64,000 bases of DNA, taken from the NCBI GenBank assembly GCA_001942185.1, contig MKJV01000077.1, positions 42,862 to 106,861 of the forward strand, in the 5' to 3' direction. Under the pieces are notes generated by a model that was given only the letters and a program-made list of their open reading frames with translations, was not told where the DNA came from and searched no databases. A program made the position numbers and the translations under genes. Source of the stretch: Pseudonocardia sp. CNS-004 (GTDB lineage Bacteria; Actinomycetota; Actinomycetes; Mycobacteriales; Pseudonocardiaceae). Every line of letters begins with the position of its first letter. Positions within the stretch are counted from its first letter, which is position 1. This document shows, piece by piece, positions 8,854 through 20,565 of this stretch.

Positions 8854-10208
8854 ATGGGAGACACGGACGGGGCACTGCCGGTCGTCGTGGTGGGTGCCGG
8901 GCCGGCCGGGCTGGCCGCGGCGGCGCACCTGGTCGGACGCGGGCTGACCCCGCTGGTGCTGGAGGCCGGGGACGCGGCAGGCGCTGCGGTGCGGCAGTGG
9001 CACCACGTGCGGCTGTTCTCCCGGTGGGGAGAGCTGGTCGACTCGGCCGCGGAGAAGCTGCTGGCCCCGACCGGATGGGCGGCACCGGATCCGGATCGCT
9101 ACCCGACCGGGCAGGAGTGGGCCGAGCAGTACCTGCAGCCGCTCGCCGACGTCCTCGGCGACCAGGTCCGCTACGGCGCCCGCGTCGTCGGCGTGACCCG
9201 CCGGGGTTGGGACCGGGTCGTCGACGCCGCTCGCGGCACCGAGCCGCTCACCGTCCGGTTCGACACGGCCGACGGTGAGGAGCGGGTCACCGCGCGGGCG
9301 GTGATCGACGCGTCCGGCACGTGGGGGCTGCCGAACCCGCTCGGCGCCGACGGGCTGCCCGCGCTCGGCGAGCGGGCGGCGGCGGACCGGATCGGCTACC
9401 GGGTGCCCGACCTGACCGACCCGGGGGTGCGCGCCCGCTACGCCGGCAAGCGGATCGCGGTGGCCGGCAGCGGGCACTCGGCGTTGACCGCGCTGGTCGC
9501 CTTCGCCCAGCTCGCCGACGACGCGCCGGGCACGCAGGTGGTGTGGCTGCTGCGGCGCGGGGAGATCGGCAACACCTTCGGCGGCGGCGACGCCGACCAG
9601 CTGCCGGCCCGCGGCGCGCTGGGTCGCCGCGCCGCCGAAGCGGTGACGGCCGGGCACATCCGCACGGTGACCGGGTTCCGCACCGCCGCCGTGGAGCGGG
9701 ACGAGCTCGGCCGGGTGGTGCTGGAGTCGTTCGACGGGACCCGGCTCGACCCGGTCGACGAGGTGGTCGTGCTGACCGGGTTCCGGCCGGACCTGGGATT
9801 CCTGTCCGAGGTCCGCCTCGACCTGGACCCGGTGCTGCATGCCCCGCGGGCGCTGGCCCCCCTGATCGACCCGAACGTGCACTCCTGCGGCACCGTCTAC
9901 CCGCACGGCGCCCGCGAGCTCGCCCAGCCGGAGCCCGACGTCTACCTGGTCGGCATGAAGTCCTACGGCCGGGCGCGACGTTCCTGTCGCTGACGGGCTA
10001 CGAGCAGGTCCGCTCGGTGGTCGCCGCGATCGCGGGCGATCGGGAGGCCGCCGAACGCGTCGAGCTGGTGCTGCCCGAGACCGGGGTCTGCTCGGGCGGG
10101 GGCCTCACCGACAGCAGCGAGGAACAGGCACTCGAGGACACCTCGGCGGGCGGGTGCTGCGGACCCGCGCCGTCGACGCTCGCCGCCCCGTCGGCTGTCG
10201 CCCGCTGA
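8854..10208 (+). CDS. ArsO-like FAD/NAD(P)-dependent monooxygenase
   Basis: Flavoprotein with an N-terminal FAD site ('VVVVGAGPAGLAAAAHLVGRG'), a second dinucleotide site ('KRIAVAGSGHSALTALVAFAQ') and the 'LTGFRPDLGFL' segment. ATG at 8854 has GGAGG. The frame breaks near 9977 after 'LVGMKSYGRA' and resumes with 'TFLSLTGYEQVRSVVAAIAGD', ending in a cysteine-bearing tail ('ETGVCSGGG', 'GGCCGPAP'). One missing C explains it; joined length is about 451 residues. Flavoproteins of this type are found in actinobacterial arsenic loci; the divergent ArsR-type regulator supports the same setting. The true substrate is unproven. Confidence 0.8.
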
Positions 10209-10215
10209 CACCTTC

Positions 10216-11442
10216 ATGCATGGTGACCGGATGACCGAGCAACCCGGCACGCTCTCCCGTGCCGGGTTGCGACGGGTGCTCGCCGTCCTGTGCGTCACCG
10301 AGATCGTCAGCTGGGGCGTGCTCTACTACGCCTTCCCCGTGCTCGCGCCGGGGATCGCCGCCGACACCGGCTGGTCGATCGGCACGATCACGGCCGCGTT
10401 CTCGCTGGGCCTCGTGGTGGCCGCGCTCGTGGGGATCCCGGCGGGGCACCTGCTGGACCGGGCCGGTCCGCGGTTGGTCATGACGGCGGGCTCGGTGCTG
10501 GCGGTCCCCGCCGTGGTCGGCATCGCCACCGCGGGGTCGCCGCCGTGGTTCTTCGCTGCCTGGGTGCTGGCCGGGGTGGCCCAGGCGGGGGTGCTCTACC
10601 AGCCCGCGTTCGCCGCGCTGACCCGCTGGTGGGGCCCGCGCCGGGTTGCCGCGCTGACCGCCGTCACCCTGCTCGCCGGGCTGGCCAGCACGATCTTCGC
10701 ACCGCTCACGGCGGTGCTGTTCGAGCAGCTGGGCTGGCGGGGCACCTACCTGGTGCTCGCCGTGGTCCTCGGGGTCGTGACGATCCCCGCACACCTGCTC
10801 GGGCTGCGCGGCAGGTGGCCGGACCCCGACGCGCGCGAGCACGCGGGGCACGGCGGTCACGACCCGGACGCCGTCGCGCGCAGCCGGCCGTTCGTGCTCC
10901 TGGTGGCGGCCATCGCGCTCGGCACGTTCGCGGCGTTCGCGGTGGTGGTCAACCAAGTGCCGCTGTTGATCGAGCGCGGCCTGTCCACCACGTCCGCGGC
11001 GTGGGCACTGGGGCTCGGCGGGCTGGGGCAGGTGCTCGGGCGGCTCGGCTACGGCAGGCTCACGACGCACACGAGCGTCCGGGCGCGTGGCGTGCTCGTC
11101 CTCGCCGTCACGGCGGCGGCGACGGCACTGCTCGGGCTGCTCCCCGGCCCGCCGGCGCTGCTCGTCGCCGCGGCGATGCTGGCGGGCGCCGCCCGCGGCG
11201 TGTTCACCCTGCTGCAGGCCACCGCGGTCAGCGATCGATGGGGGGCGGCCCACTACGGGCGCCTGTCCGGCCTGCTGGCGGCGCCGGCCATGCTGGCCAC
11301 CGCGCTGGCACCGTGGGCCGGGGCGGCGATGGCCGGCCTGCTCGGCGGCTACCCGCCGGTGTTCGCCGTGCTCGCCGTGCTGGCGGCACTGGCCGCCGTC
11401 CTCGCCGTCGGCAGCGTCCCGCGCGGCCCGGCCGAGAGGTGA
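10216..11442 (+). CDS. MFS transporter
   Basis: A 408-residue intact major facilitator with about 12 hydrophobic segments. The motif between helices 2 and 3 reads 'GIPAGHLLDRAGPRLVMTAG', and there is a charged, His-rich central loop ('DAREHAGHGGHDPDA'). The start could be ATG 10216 or ATG 10231 (MTEQPGTL). It begins 8 bp after the ArsO-like gene and in the same direction, so it is probably cotranscribed. In that context efflux of an arsenic compound is possible, but the sequence alone shows only a general MFS exporter. Confidence 0.85.
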   Translation: MHGDRMTEQPGTLSRAGLRRVLAVLCVTEIVSWGVLYYAFPVLAPGIAADTGWSIGTITAAFSLGLVVAALVGIPAGHLLDRAGPRLVMTAGSVLAVPAVVGIATAGSPPWFFAAWVLAGVAQAGVLYQPAFAALTRWWGPRRVAALTAVTLLAGLASTIFAPLTAVLFEQLGWRGTYLVLAVVLGVVTIPAHLLGLRGRWPDPDAREHAGHGGHDPDAVARSRPFVLLVAAIALGTFAAFAVVVNQVPLLIERGLSTTSAAWALGLGGLGQVLGRLGYGRLTTHTSVRARGVLVLAVTAAATALLGLLPGPPALLVAAAMLAGAARGVFTLLQATAVSDRWGAAHYGRLSGLLAAPAMLATALAPWAGAAMAGLLGGYPPVFAVLAVLAALAAVLAVGSVPRGPAER

Positions 11443-11451
11443 TCGGTACCG

Positions 11452-13360
<1,909 letters not shown>

Positions 13361-13383
13361 CCGGCAGCGCCCTCGGCACGTCG

Positions 13384-14223
13384 TCAGGCCTGCTCGGTGG
13401 GGGTGCGGTGTTCCGCCGACCAGAACACGATCTTCCGGTTGCACACCACGACGATCGCGTGCAGTGCGAGGCCGATGGCGGAGAGGATCACCAGTACGGC
13501 GAACGTGCGGGACACGTCGAGGGTGAAGTTGGTCGCCTGGATGACATAGCCGAGGCCGGCCGTGGCGCCGACGAACTCCGCGACGATGGCGCCGGTGACC
13601 GACAGGACGACCGCGACGTCGAGCCCGGCGAAGATGTGCGGCAGGGCGGAGGGGATCTGCAGGCGGCGCAGCACGTCCATGCGCGTGGCGCCGAACGAGC
13701 GCAGCATGTCGATCTGGTCGGGGTCGGCGGAGCGCAGCCCGAGGATGGCGTTGATCAGCAGCGGGAAGAACGCGATGAGCGCGGTCGTGAGCACCTTCGA
13801 CGTGAGCTCGGTGCCGAACCAGACCACCAGCAGCGGCGCCATCGCCACCTTCGGGATCGTCTGGGTCATCACGATCAGCGGGAACAGCGCCTTGTCGAGG
13901 ACGCGGGACTGCGTGACGAGGAACGCGCACAGCAGCGCGGCGAGGACGGCGATGCCGAAACCGACCAGGATCTCCTGCAGCGTCACCCAGCTGTGCTCGA
14001 CCAGGCTGCCGTCGGCCAGGCCGGCCACGAGCGATGCCAGTACCTCGGTCGGCGCGGGGACGAGCACCTCCGGCACGTCGAACACGCGCACGACGGCCTG
14101 CCACGCGGCGAGCACGAGCAGCAGCACGCCGCCGCTGAGCACCGCTCCGGGAACCTGGCGGCGGACCCGCTCCGGCGGCGGCTCCTGCGGGACGACGGCG
14201 ACAGCGGGTTCGTTGCGGATCAT
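13384..14223 (-). CDS. SsuC/TauC-type ABC transporter permease
   Basis: A 279-residue permease with six helices. The EAA loop is 'QIDMLRSFGATRMDVLRRLQIPSALPHIFAGL', typical of the nitrate/sulfonate/taurine group. The frame is intact. ATG 14223 lies 23 bp downstream of the ATPase stop in the same direction. With the ATPase and the divergent NMT1-like receptor it completes an importer for a small organic anion or pyrimidine-like compound. The ligand cannot be told from sequence. Confidence 0.9.
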   Translation of the reverse strand: MIRNEPAVAVVPQEPPPERVRRQVPGAVLSGGVLLLVLAAWQAVVRVFDVPEVLVPAPTEVLASLVAGLADGSLVEHSWVTLQEILVGFGIAVLAALLCAFLVTQSRVLDKALFPLIVMTQTIPKVAMAPLLVVWFGTELTSKVLTTALIAFFPLLINAILGLRSADPDQIDMLRSFGATRMDVLRRLQIPSALPHIFAGLDVAVVLSVTGAIVAEFVGATAGLGYVIQATNFTLDVSRTFAVLVILSAIGLALHAIVVVCNRKIVFWSAEHRTPTEQA

Positions 14224-14246
14224 CGGCTCTCCTGCGGCGGGGACCA

Positions 14247-15068
14247 CTAGTGCGCGCTGTTCTCGGAGTTGAGCAGCACGCGGATGCGACGGACGATCGC
14301 GCCGAACTCGGGGGTGTTGATGTTCTCGAGGCCGCGGGGGCGCGGCAGGTCCACGTCGATGATGTCGGCGATCCGCCCCGGCCGTGGGGTCATGACGACG
14401 ACGCGGTCGGACAGCAGCACCGACTCCGGGATGCTGTGGGTGACGAACAGGACGGTCTTGCGGTCCCGTTCCCAGATCTTCAGCAGGTCCATGCCCATCT
14501 GGTCGCGGGTCATGGCGTCGAGCGCGCCGAACGGCTCGTCCATGAGGAGGATCTCCGGGTCGTGCATGAGTGCGCGCCCGATGCCGACGCGCTGCTGCAT
14601 GCCGCCGGACAGCTCGCCGGGGTAGCGGTCGGCGAACTCCCCCAGCCCGAGCATCGTCAGCATGGCCCCGGCCCGTTCCCGCGCTTCGTGCTCGGCGAGC
14701 CTGCGGTTGATGTCGTGCGAGATCAACAGGTTCTGGGTCACCGTGCGCCACGGCAGCAGCAGCGGCTGCTGGAACACCGTGCCCAGCCGGGTTCCGCCGC
14801 CGAAGTCGACCTCGCCCGCGGTCCGTGGGGTGAGCCCGGACAGGACCTTCAGCAGGGTGCTCTTGCCACACCCGCTCGGCCCGACGATCGAGACGAACTC
14901 GCCGCGCGCGACCGACAGCGACACGTCGTGCAGGGCGTCGACCACCTGTGACGGCGCGCGCCTGGACCGGCGCGGCGTGTACCTCTTGTGGACGTGCCGC
15001 AGCTCGACGGCGAGATCCGCCGGTGCGACGGCCGTGCCGGTCGTGCCGGCCCGGGGAGCCTCATCCAT
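14247..15068 (-). CDS. SsuB/TauB-type ABC transporter ATPase
   Basis: A 273-residue ATPase. Walker A is 'GPSGCGKST', the Q-loop lies in 'LGTVFQQPLLLPW', the signature is 'LSGGMQQRVGIGRAL', Walker B is 'ILLMDEPFGALDA' and the H-loop is 'VLFVTHSIPESVLLSDRVVV'. Intact. Its ATG overlaps the stop of the upstream IclR gene (ATGGATGA), so regulator, ATPase and permease form one leftward operon. Confidence 0.93.
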   Translation of the reverse strand: MDEAPRAGTTGTAVAPADLAVELRHVHKRYTPRRSRRAPSQVVDALHDVSLSVARGEFVSIVGPSGCGKSTLLKVLSGLTPRTAGEVDFGGGTRLGTVFQQPLLLPWRTVTQNLLISHDINRRLAEHEARERAGAMLTMLGLGEFADRYPGELSGGMQQRVGIGRALMHDPEILLMDEPFGALDAMTRDQMGMDLLKIWERDRKTVLFVTHSIPESVLLSDRVVVMTPRPGRIADIIDVDLPRPRGLENINTPEFGAIVRRIRVLLNSENSAH

Positions 15069-15863
15069 GGTGTCCTTCCTCCAGGACGTCGGTGATCGCG
15101 CCGCCCATCTCGGCGGTGACCCGCGCGGCCGCCTCGCTCAGCAGCGCCGTCTCCCGCGTGCTCCCGTCGACCGGGAGCAGGTGGGCGGTGCCGACGAAGG
15201 CGAGCGTGGCGCAGATCGCCGACGTGTCGAAGACGGGCGCGGCGATCACGCTGATGCCCCGCGCGTTGACGATGGGGCCTGCCATGCGGCGTTCGCGGAT
15301 CCCGGCGATCCGCTCCCGCACCTGCATCCGCTGGTCGGCCGGGAGCGTCCCGAGCAGCCGGTCGGCGGTGAGCTGATCGGGCAGGAACGCCAGGAAGACC
15401 TGGGCCTGCGCGGCGCTGAGGGTCAGCTGGACGCCGACCCGCACGGTGACGATGGTGCCGTGCGACTCGTCGTCCTCCACGTGGGACACGACCGGCCCTG
15501 ACGGGCCCCAGAGGCTCAGCACCACCGTGAGGCCCGTCGCGCGCGTGAGGTCACGCATGTGCGGCGTGGCCAGCTGGATGACCTTCCTGCGGCCGATCGC
15601 GAACGCGCCCAGTTGCAGCAGCAGCCGCCCCGGCGCGAACACCGAGTTGCGTTCGGTGCGCTCCAGCAGCCCGGAGCCTCCAGCGAGACGAAGTACCGGT
15701 GCAACGTGGTGCGGTTCAGCCCCAGCCGTTCGGCCGCCTCGGCGACGGTGATCTCGGGGGTCTCCGGGCCGAACAGCGTCAGGATCTGCGCGGTGCGCGA
15801 GACGGCCTGGATGTCGCCGTTCGACGCGGTGACCGAGTCGAGCCCACCGAGCGTCATCGCCAC
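15061..15863 (-). CDS. IclR-family transcriptional regulator
   Basis: The N-terminal frame has the IclR winged helix ('AVSRTAQILTLFGPETPEITV', 'AAERLGLNRTTLHRYFVSLE'). Near 15683 one missing C shifts to the frame with 'GSGLLERTERNSVFAPGRLL' and the effector domain ('LATPHMRDLTRATGLTVVLSLW', 'GISVIAAPVFD', 'TALLSEAAARVTAEMGG'). Joined length is about 267 residues, normal. Start taken at ATG 15863; ATG 15857 is also possible. Divergent from the receptor gene, with a strong inverted repeat between them, so it probably controls the SsuABC-type importer in response to its substrate. Confidence 0.87.
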
Positions 15864-15880
15864 CTCGCCTCACCAGCGGA

Positions 15881-15897
15881 TGTTCACTTCCTGAACA
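15881..15897. promoter_or_regulatory. IclR operator candidate
   Basis: TGTTCACTTCCTGAACA: perfect 6-bp arms TGTTCA/TGAACA around a 5-bp spacer, 17 bp upstream of the iclR start and about 120 bp before the divergent receptor gene. IclR proteins bind short inverted repeats of this size. A related half (GTGAACATGG) recurs around 15975. Confidence 0.6.
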
Positions 15898-16016
15898 TGG
15901 TGTGCGGAAACATAAGGCACATCGGCCGACTCAGCAACGAGTCGAGGCCAGAAGGAGCCTTGACGTCCCTCATGGTGAACATGGAGTGTGTATCGCGAAC
16001 TCAACGAAGAGGACTC

Positions 16017-17104
16017 ATGAACATGCCCACGCTCTCGTCCCGGCTGGTCGCCGGGCTGCTCGCCACGTTGCTCACCACGGCGCTGACCGCGTGCGGCGGC
16101 ACCGCGAGCGACGGTGACTCGTCGAGGCTCACGGTTGCCGTCACGACCCCCACCTGGAACGCGGCTTCGCGACGTTCCTGCTCGCCCAGGCCGAGGGCTA
16201 CTTCGCCGAGGAGGGCCTCGACGTCGAGTTCACGCTCCCGCCGTCGGGCACCCAGGCCGCGCAGCAGGTGATCGCGGGCGGCGCCGACATCGCGCTCGTC
16301 ACCCCGGAGCCGGTGATCATCGGGGCGACGAAGGGCACCGACCTCGCCTACTTCGCGTCGTACTACGGCGACTGGATCTACAGCCTCGCCGCGGTCGACG
16401 GATCCGGGATCACCGGCGTCGCCGACCTCGCGGGCAAGCGCATCGGCGTCACCAACGTGGGCAGCTCCGGCGCCACCTTCGCGCGGGTCGCCCTGCAGCT
16501 GGCGGGCCTCGACCAGGACGCCGCCACGTTCGTGCCGATCGGGGTCGGCGCGCAGCAGATCAGCGCCATCCAGGACGGCCAGGTCGACGCACTCGCGCTG
16601 TGGGACACGCAGTACCAGATCGTCAGGAGCGCCGGGATCGCGATCACCGACCTGCCGGTCGACGGGATGACCGGGCTGTTCGGCGGCGGGTTCGCGGCGC
16701 GCAAGGGCAGGCTCGAGTCCGACCAGGACGCGTTCGTGAAGTTCGGTCGTGCGTTCGCCAAGGGCGTCGTGCACACGCAGGCCAACCCCGAGGCCGCCAT
16801 CAGGGCCATGTGGGCCGCCCAACCCGACACCCGTCCCGCCGCGGGCACCCCGGAGGCCGACGGGCTGGCCGAGCAGCTGCAGGTGCTCCAGGTCCGGCTC
16901 GACGGGCTGGGCGTACCGCAGGGCAGCCAGGACTGGGGCGGTATCGACCCCGATGGCGTGCAGCGTTCGATCGACTTCGCCCAGAAGGCCGGCCTGATCA
17001 CCGAGCCCGTCGGCGTCGACCAGATCCTCGACACCGGCCTGCTCGGCCGGATCAACGAGTTCTCCCGCGACGAGATCCTCAAACGCGCCACGGCCGCGAA
17101 GTGA
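16017..17104 (+). CDS. NMT1/THI5-like (SsuA/TauA) solute-binding lipoprotein
   Basis: ATG 16017 (AGAGGA upstream) gives a lipoprotein signal peptide (LVAGLLATLLTTALTACGG). The frame reads 'RLTVAVTTPTWNA', then breaks near 16160; the next frame continues with 'FATFLLAQAEGYFAEEGLDV', 'GTQAAQQVIAGGADIALVTP', 'VGSSGATFARVALQLAGLD' and 'DALALWDTQYQIV', the NMT1/SsuA receptor fold. One missing base repairs it, giving about 362 residues. Divergent from IclR-ATPase-permease; together they form one importer. Confidence 0.88.
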
Positions 17105-17128
17105 GGCCGGGCCGTGCCGGTTGCGGTG

Positions 17129-17708
17129 CTACGGCAGGAGCACGGCGGGGTCGACGACGACGTGGACGAGCGCGAACGTCCCTTCGGCAACGGCCTTGAG
17201 TGAACGCTCGACCGCCGGCCCGGCCTCGGCGTCGGTCCGCACCGTCTCGGCGTGGCCCCCGTACGCGCGCGCGAGCGCCCCGAAGTCCGGGTTCGCGAGC
17301 CGGGTGCCCGACACCCGCCCCGGGTACTCGCGCTCCTGGTGCACGCGGATCGTCCCGTACTGGCCGTTGTCCATGACGACGACGAGGAACGCGGCGCCCT
17401 CCTGCGCGGCCGTGGCGAGCTCCTGGCCGCGCGGTGTGGACGGCGACGAACGCGTTGGCCGCGCCCGGCCCGCGGGTGACCATGACGACGCCGGGGGTGC
17501 CGGTGAGCTTGCCGTGCGCCTCGGCCATGTAGGCGGCCCCGCCCTCCTGGCGGCAGACGACGTTGTGGATGCCGGACTCGTACAGCCCGTCGAGCAGCGC
17601 GAGGTAGCTCTCCCCCGGCACCGAGTGGACGCGCCGGACGCCGTGGCGCACGAGGGAGTCCACGATCGCGCGGCCGGCATGCGTGGGCGTGGACGTGGGC
17701 CTGGTCAT
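17129..17708 (-). pseudogene. Thiamine-diphosphate enzyme (acetolactate synthase-like), internally deleted
   Basis: The N-terminal 80 residues are a TPP-binding pyrimidine domain ('SLVRHGVRRVHSVPGESYLA', 'NVVCRQEGGAAYMAEAHGKL', 'GPGAANAFVAVHTA'). At about 17433 the sequence jumps directly, in another frame, to the TPP pyrophosphate domain ('GQELATAAQEGAAFLVVVMD', 'NGQYGTIRVHQEREYPGRVS', 'TFALVHVVVDPAVLLP'). About 330 residues, covering the central domain and the GDG motif, are missing, so the product cannot be active. It sits next to the SsuABC-type receptor. Either a real deletion or a misassembly; see findings. Confidence 0.8.
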
Positions 17709-17790
17709 CGCGGCAGCGTATGGAGCAGGTCGTCATGCCATCCAATGCCAAAGTTGTCGGAGATCCATCGCACTCCGGCATGAGCCTCGC

Positions 17791-18477
17791 TCAGGTGCTC
17801 CCCCGCGCCGCGACCGCGAGCCGCTGTCCGAGGTCCCGCATCGTCGCCGCGGCGTAGTGGTGGCGCTGCCAGGCGACGTGCAGCGAGATGTTCGGCCCGT
17901 CCGGGCCACCGTTCTCGTCGAGGATCGTGACCGCCCACACCGACGGCGGCGGCACGGTGGTCGTCACGCCCACCCCCCGCCCGGAGGCGGCCAGCGCGAT
18001 CGTCGTCTCGTCCAGCTCCGACTCGATGTGCCGGCCGATCGCCAGACCCGCCCGTCGCAGGCTCCGGTCGAACTCCTGCCTGCTGATGCTCGTCGGGGGC
18101 GGCACGATCAACTGTTGCGCGACCAGCTCGACCAGGCTCACGGACTCGCGCCGGTCGCCGGCCCACGGGTGCCCCGGGGACACGACCGCCCGCACGGGGA
18201 ACCGCCCGAGGTCGATCACGTCGAGGTCCGCGGACGGCGGCGTCGGCGTCACGACGAAGTCCGCCCCCTCGAGCAACGCGTGCTCGACCTCGAGGTGGCC
18301 GACCTCCCGGGTGGTGATGGTGGGGTCGCCCGCGCCGAGCGAGGCGATGAACGGGACGAGCAGCCCGCGTGTCGTGACCGGGGTCGAGCAGCACACGAGC
18401 GCCGTGACGTGGCCGGAGCGCAGGTTGCCGGCCGCCCGCTCGGCGAGTTCGGCCTGGGCGAGCAGCCTGCGCGGGGC
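17791..18477 (-). pseudogene. LysR-family regulator lacking its DNA-binding domain
   Basis: The open frame starts abruptly inside the linker helix ('RRLLAQAELAERAAGNLRSG') and continues through a full LysR effector domain ('VTPTPPSADLDVIDLGRFPV', 'SPGHPWAGDRRESVSLVELV', 'ALAASGRGVGVTTTVPPPS', 'ISLHVAWQRHH'). The roughly 65-residue helix-turn-helix that must precede it is absent. At 18477 the sequence becomes an MFS gene on the other strand. In the intact ancestor these would be divergent genes; both 5' ends and the promoter region between them are gone. Confidence 0.75.
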
Positions 18478-18914
18478 AGCCGATCGCCGCGCTCATCGCC
18501 GCCCGCATCGGCCGCGACGGCGTGATGGTCATCGGCGTCGTCCTGTCGATCGTCGTGACGATCCCGTACTTCCTCGCGATCCTGAGCGGCGACATCTGGC
18601 TCGTCGGCCTGGCCCAGGTCGTGCTCATCGTGGGCGCCGCCGGGTACTACGCGATGCTCGCCAGCTTCCTGTCCGAGGCGTTCGCACCGAACGTGCGGTA
18701 CACGGGGGTCGCACTCGCCAACGGGATCTGCGCGATGATCATCGGTGGTTCGACGCCGCTCATCGCGCAGGCGATCCTCGGCGTGGCAGGCCCGTGGGGC
18801 GTCGCGGCGTTCTTCGCGCTGCTCTCGGTGCTGACCCTCGTCGGCATCGTCGGCATCGTCGGGATGCGCCGGGTCCGGCGGGCGGCGCAGGTCGGAAGTG
18901 AGGTGACGGCATGA
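18477..18914 (+). pseudogene. C-terminal part of an MFS transporter (MHS-like)
   Basis: Begins abruptly at the join with the LysR fragment: 'QPIAALIAARIGRDGVMVIG' is the conserved loop between helices 8 and 9 in metabolite:H+ symporters, then four helices ('FLAILSGDIWLVGLAQVVLI', 'FLSEAFAPNVRYTGVALANG', 'GVAAFFALLSVLTLVGIVG'). The first eight helices are missing and there is no start codon with a ribosome site, so a working carrier is not encoded. Its stop overlaps the amidohydrolase start (ATGA), so the two were one operon. Confidence 0.75.
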
Positions 18915-20538
18915 AGGTCGATGTCCGCTACGAGAACGGCCGGATCTGGACGGGGGACGCGAGCCACCCCGAGGCCACGTCGATCGCCGTCCACCACGGC
19001 CGGATCGTCGCGGTCGACGACACCGCGGACCTGCGGGCGGACCGGGTGCACGACCTCGGCGGAGCGCGGGTGGTCCCCGGCCTGCACGACGCGCACCACC
19101 ACCTGGGCCTGACCGGCACCCGGCTCGCGAACGTCAACGTGCGGCCGAGCCGGGTCGGCAGCCTCGAGGACCTGTACGACGCGCTGGCGAAGCGCGCGGT
19201 CGAACTGCCACCGGACGCCTGGGTCAAGGCGAGCGGGTACGACCAGAACTTCCTCGGCGGGGCGCACCCGACGGCGGCGGCGATCGACCGGGCCGTGGAC
19301 GGGCGCCCGTGCGTCGTCGAACACGTCTCCGGCCACATGGTCGTGGCGAACACCAAGCGTTCGAGCTCGCGGGCTACCCGGACCGCGAGGGCTTCCCCGA
19401 CATCCCGGGTGGCCGGGTGTTCCGCGGCGCCGACGGGCGGCCCGAGGGGCTGCTGCAGGAGACCGCGATGCACCCGCTGCGCAACGCCGCGGCGGCGGTG
19501 ACCGACGAGGAGATCGCACACTCCCTCGGGCTCGCGAGCCGCCAGGCGCTCTCCTACGGGCTCACCAGCATCACCGAGCCGGGGGTCGTCGTCGACGGCA
19601 GCATCGGGCGCGGCGGGGTCGCGATGCACCACTACCTCACCGCGGTGGCCGACGGGACGCTCGGGCCGCGGATGACGGTGATGCCGTTCCACAACGTGCT
19701 GCACCCCCTGACCGACGGACCCGACGGCTGGCAGACCCTCGACTGGGGCATCCGCACCGGCCTCGGCGACGACCGGCTGCGCATCGGCCCCGTGAAGATC
19801 GTCTCGGACGGCTCGCTCATCGGACGCTCCGCCGCGGTCCACGAGTGCTACTGCGGCGAACCGGACAACCTGGGCGTCCTGCAGCTCACCCCGGACGAGC
19901 TGCACACCGCGCTCGTCGCCTACCACCTGGCGGGCTGGACGGTCGCCACGCACGCGATCGGCGACCGGGCGATCGACCACGTCCTCGACGCGATCGCCGA
20001 GGCGCAGCGCCGCCGGCCGCGCGAGGTGCGCCACCGCATCGAGCACTTCGCGATCGCCACCGACGAGCAGGTGCGCCGCTGCGCCGACCTCGGTGTCGTC
20101 CCCGTCCCGCAGGGCGTGTTCATCTCCGACTTCGGCGACGGCATCCTCGACGCGATCGGCCCGGAGCGCTCGGCGGGCACGTACCGCATGCGCTCGCTGC
20201 TCGACGCCGGCATGGTCGTCCCCGGCTCCACCGACTCCCCCGTATCGGATGCCAACCCGCTCGTCTCCGTACACGACCTCGTCAACCGGGTCACCAGCGG
20301 AGGGCAGGCCTTCGCACCGGCCGAACGCGTGAGCGTGGAGGAAGCGCTCGCCGCCTACACCCACGGCTCCGCGTACGCGGTGGGCCGCGAGGCCGACCTC
20401 GGCCGGATCACTCCCGGCAGGCTCGCGGACTTCGTCGCGCTGAACGAGGACATCCTCGCGATCGACCCGGCCGGGATCAGGGACCTGCACGTCACGGCGA
20501 CGGTGATCGGCGGCGAGGTCGTTTTCGACCATCGGTGA
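18911..20538 (+). CDS. Amidohydrolase family 3 (YtcJ-like metal-dependent hydrolase)
   Basis: Metal-dependent hydrolase. The first frame has 'VRYENGRIWTGD', the metal motif region 'VVPGLHDAHHHLGLTG' and 'PPDAWVKASGYDQNFLGG'. It breaks near 19358; the next frame continues with 'FELAGYPDREGFPDIPGGRV', 'LQETAMHPLRNAAAAVTDEE', 'VKIVSDGSLIGRSAAVH', 'VATHAIGDRAIDHVLDAI', 'VRHRIEHFAIA' and 'PGSTDSPVSDANPL'. One missing base repairs it; joined length is about 542 residues, usual for YtcJ proteins. Coupled to the truncated MFS gene. Substrate unknown, likely an amide or cyclic imide. Confidence 0.9.
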
Positions 20539-20565
20539 AGCTGCTCCACCCCGAGCAGGAGAGGT

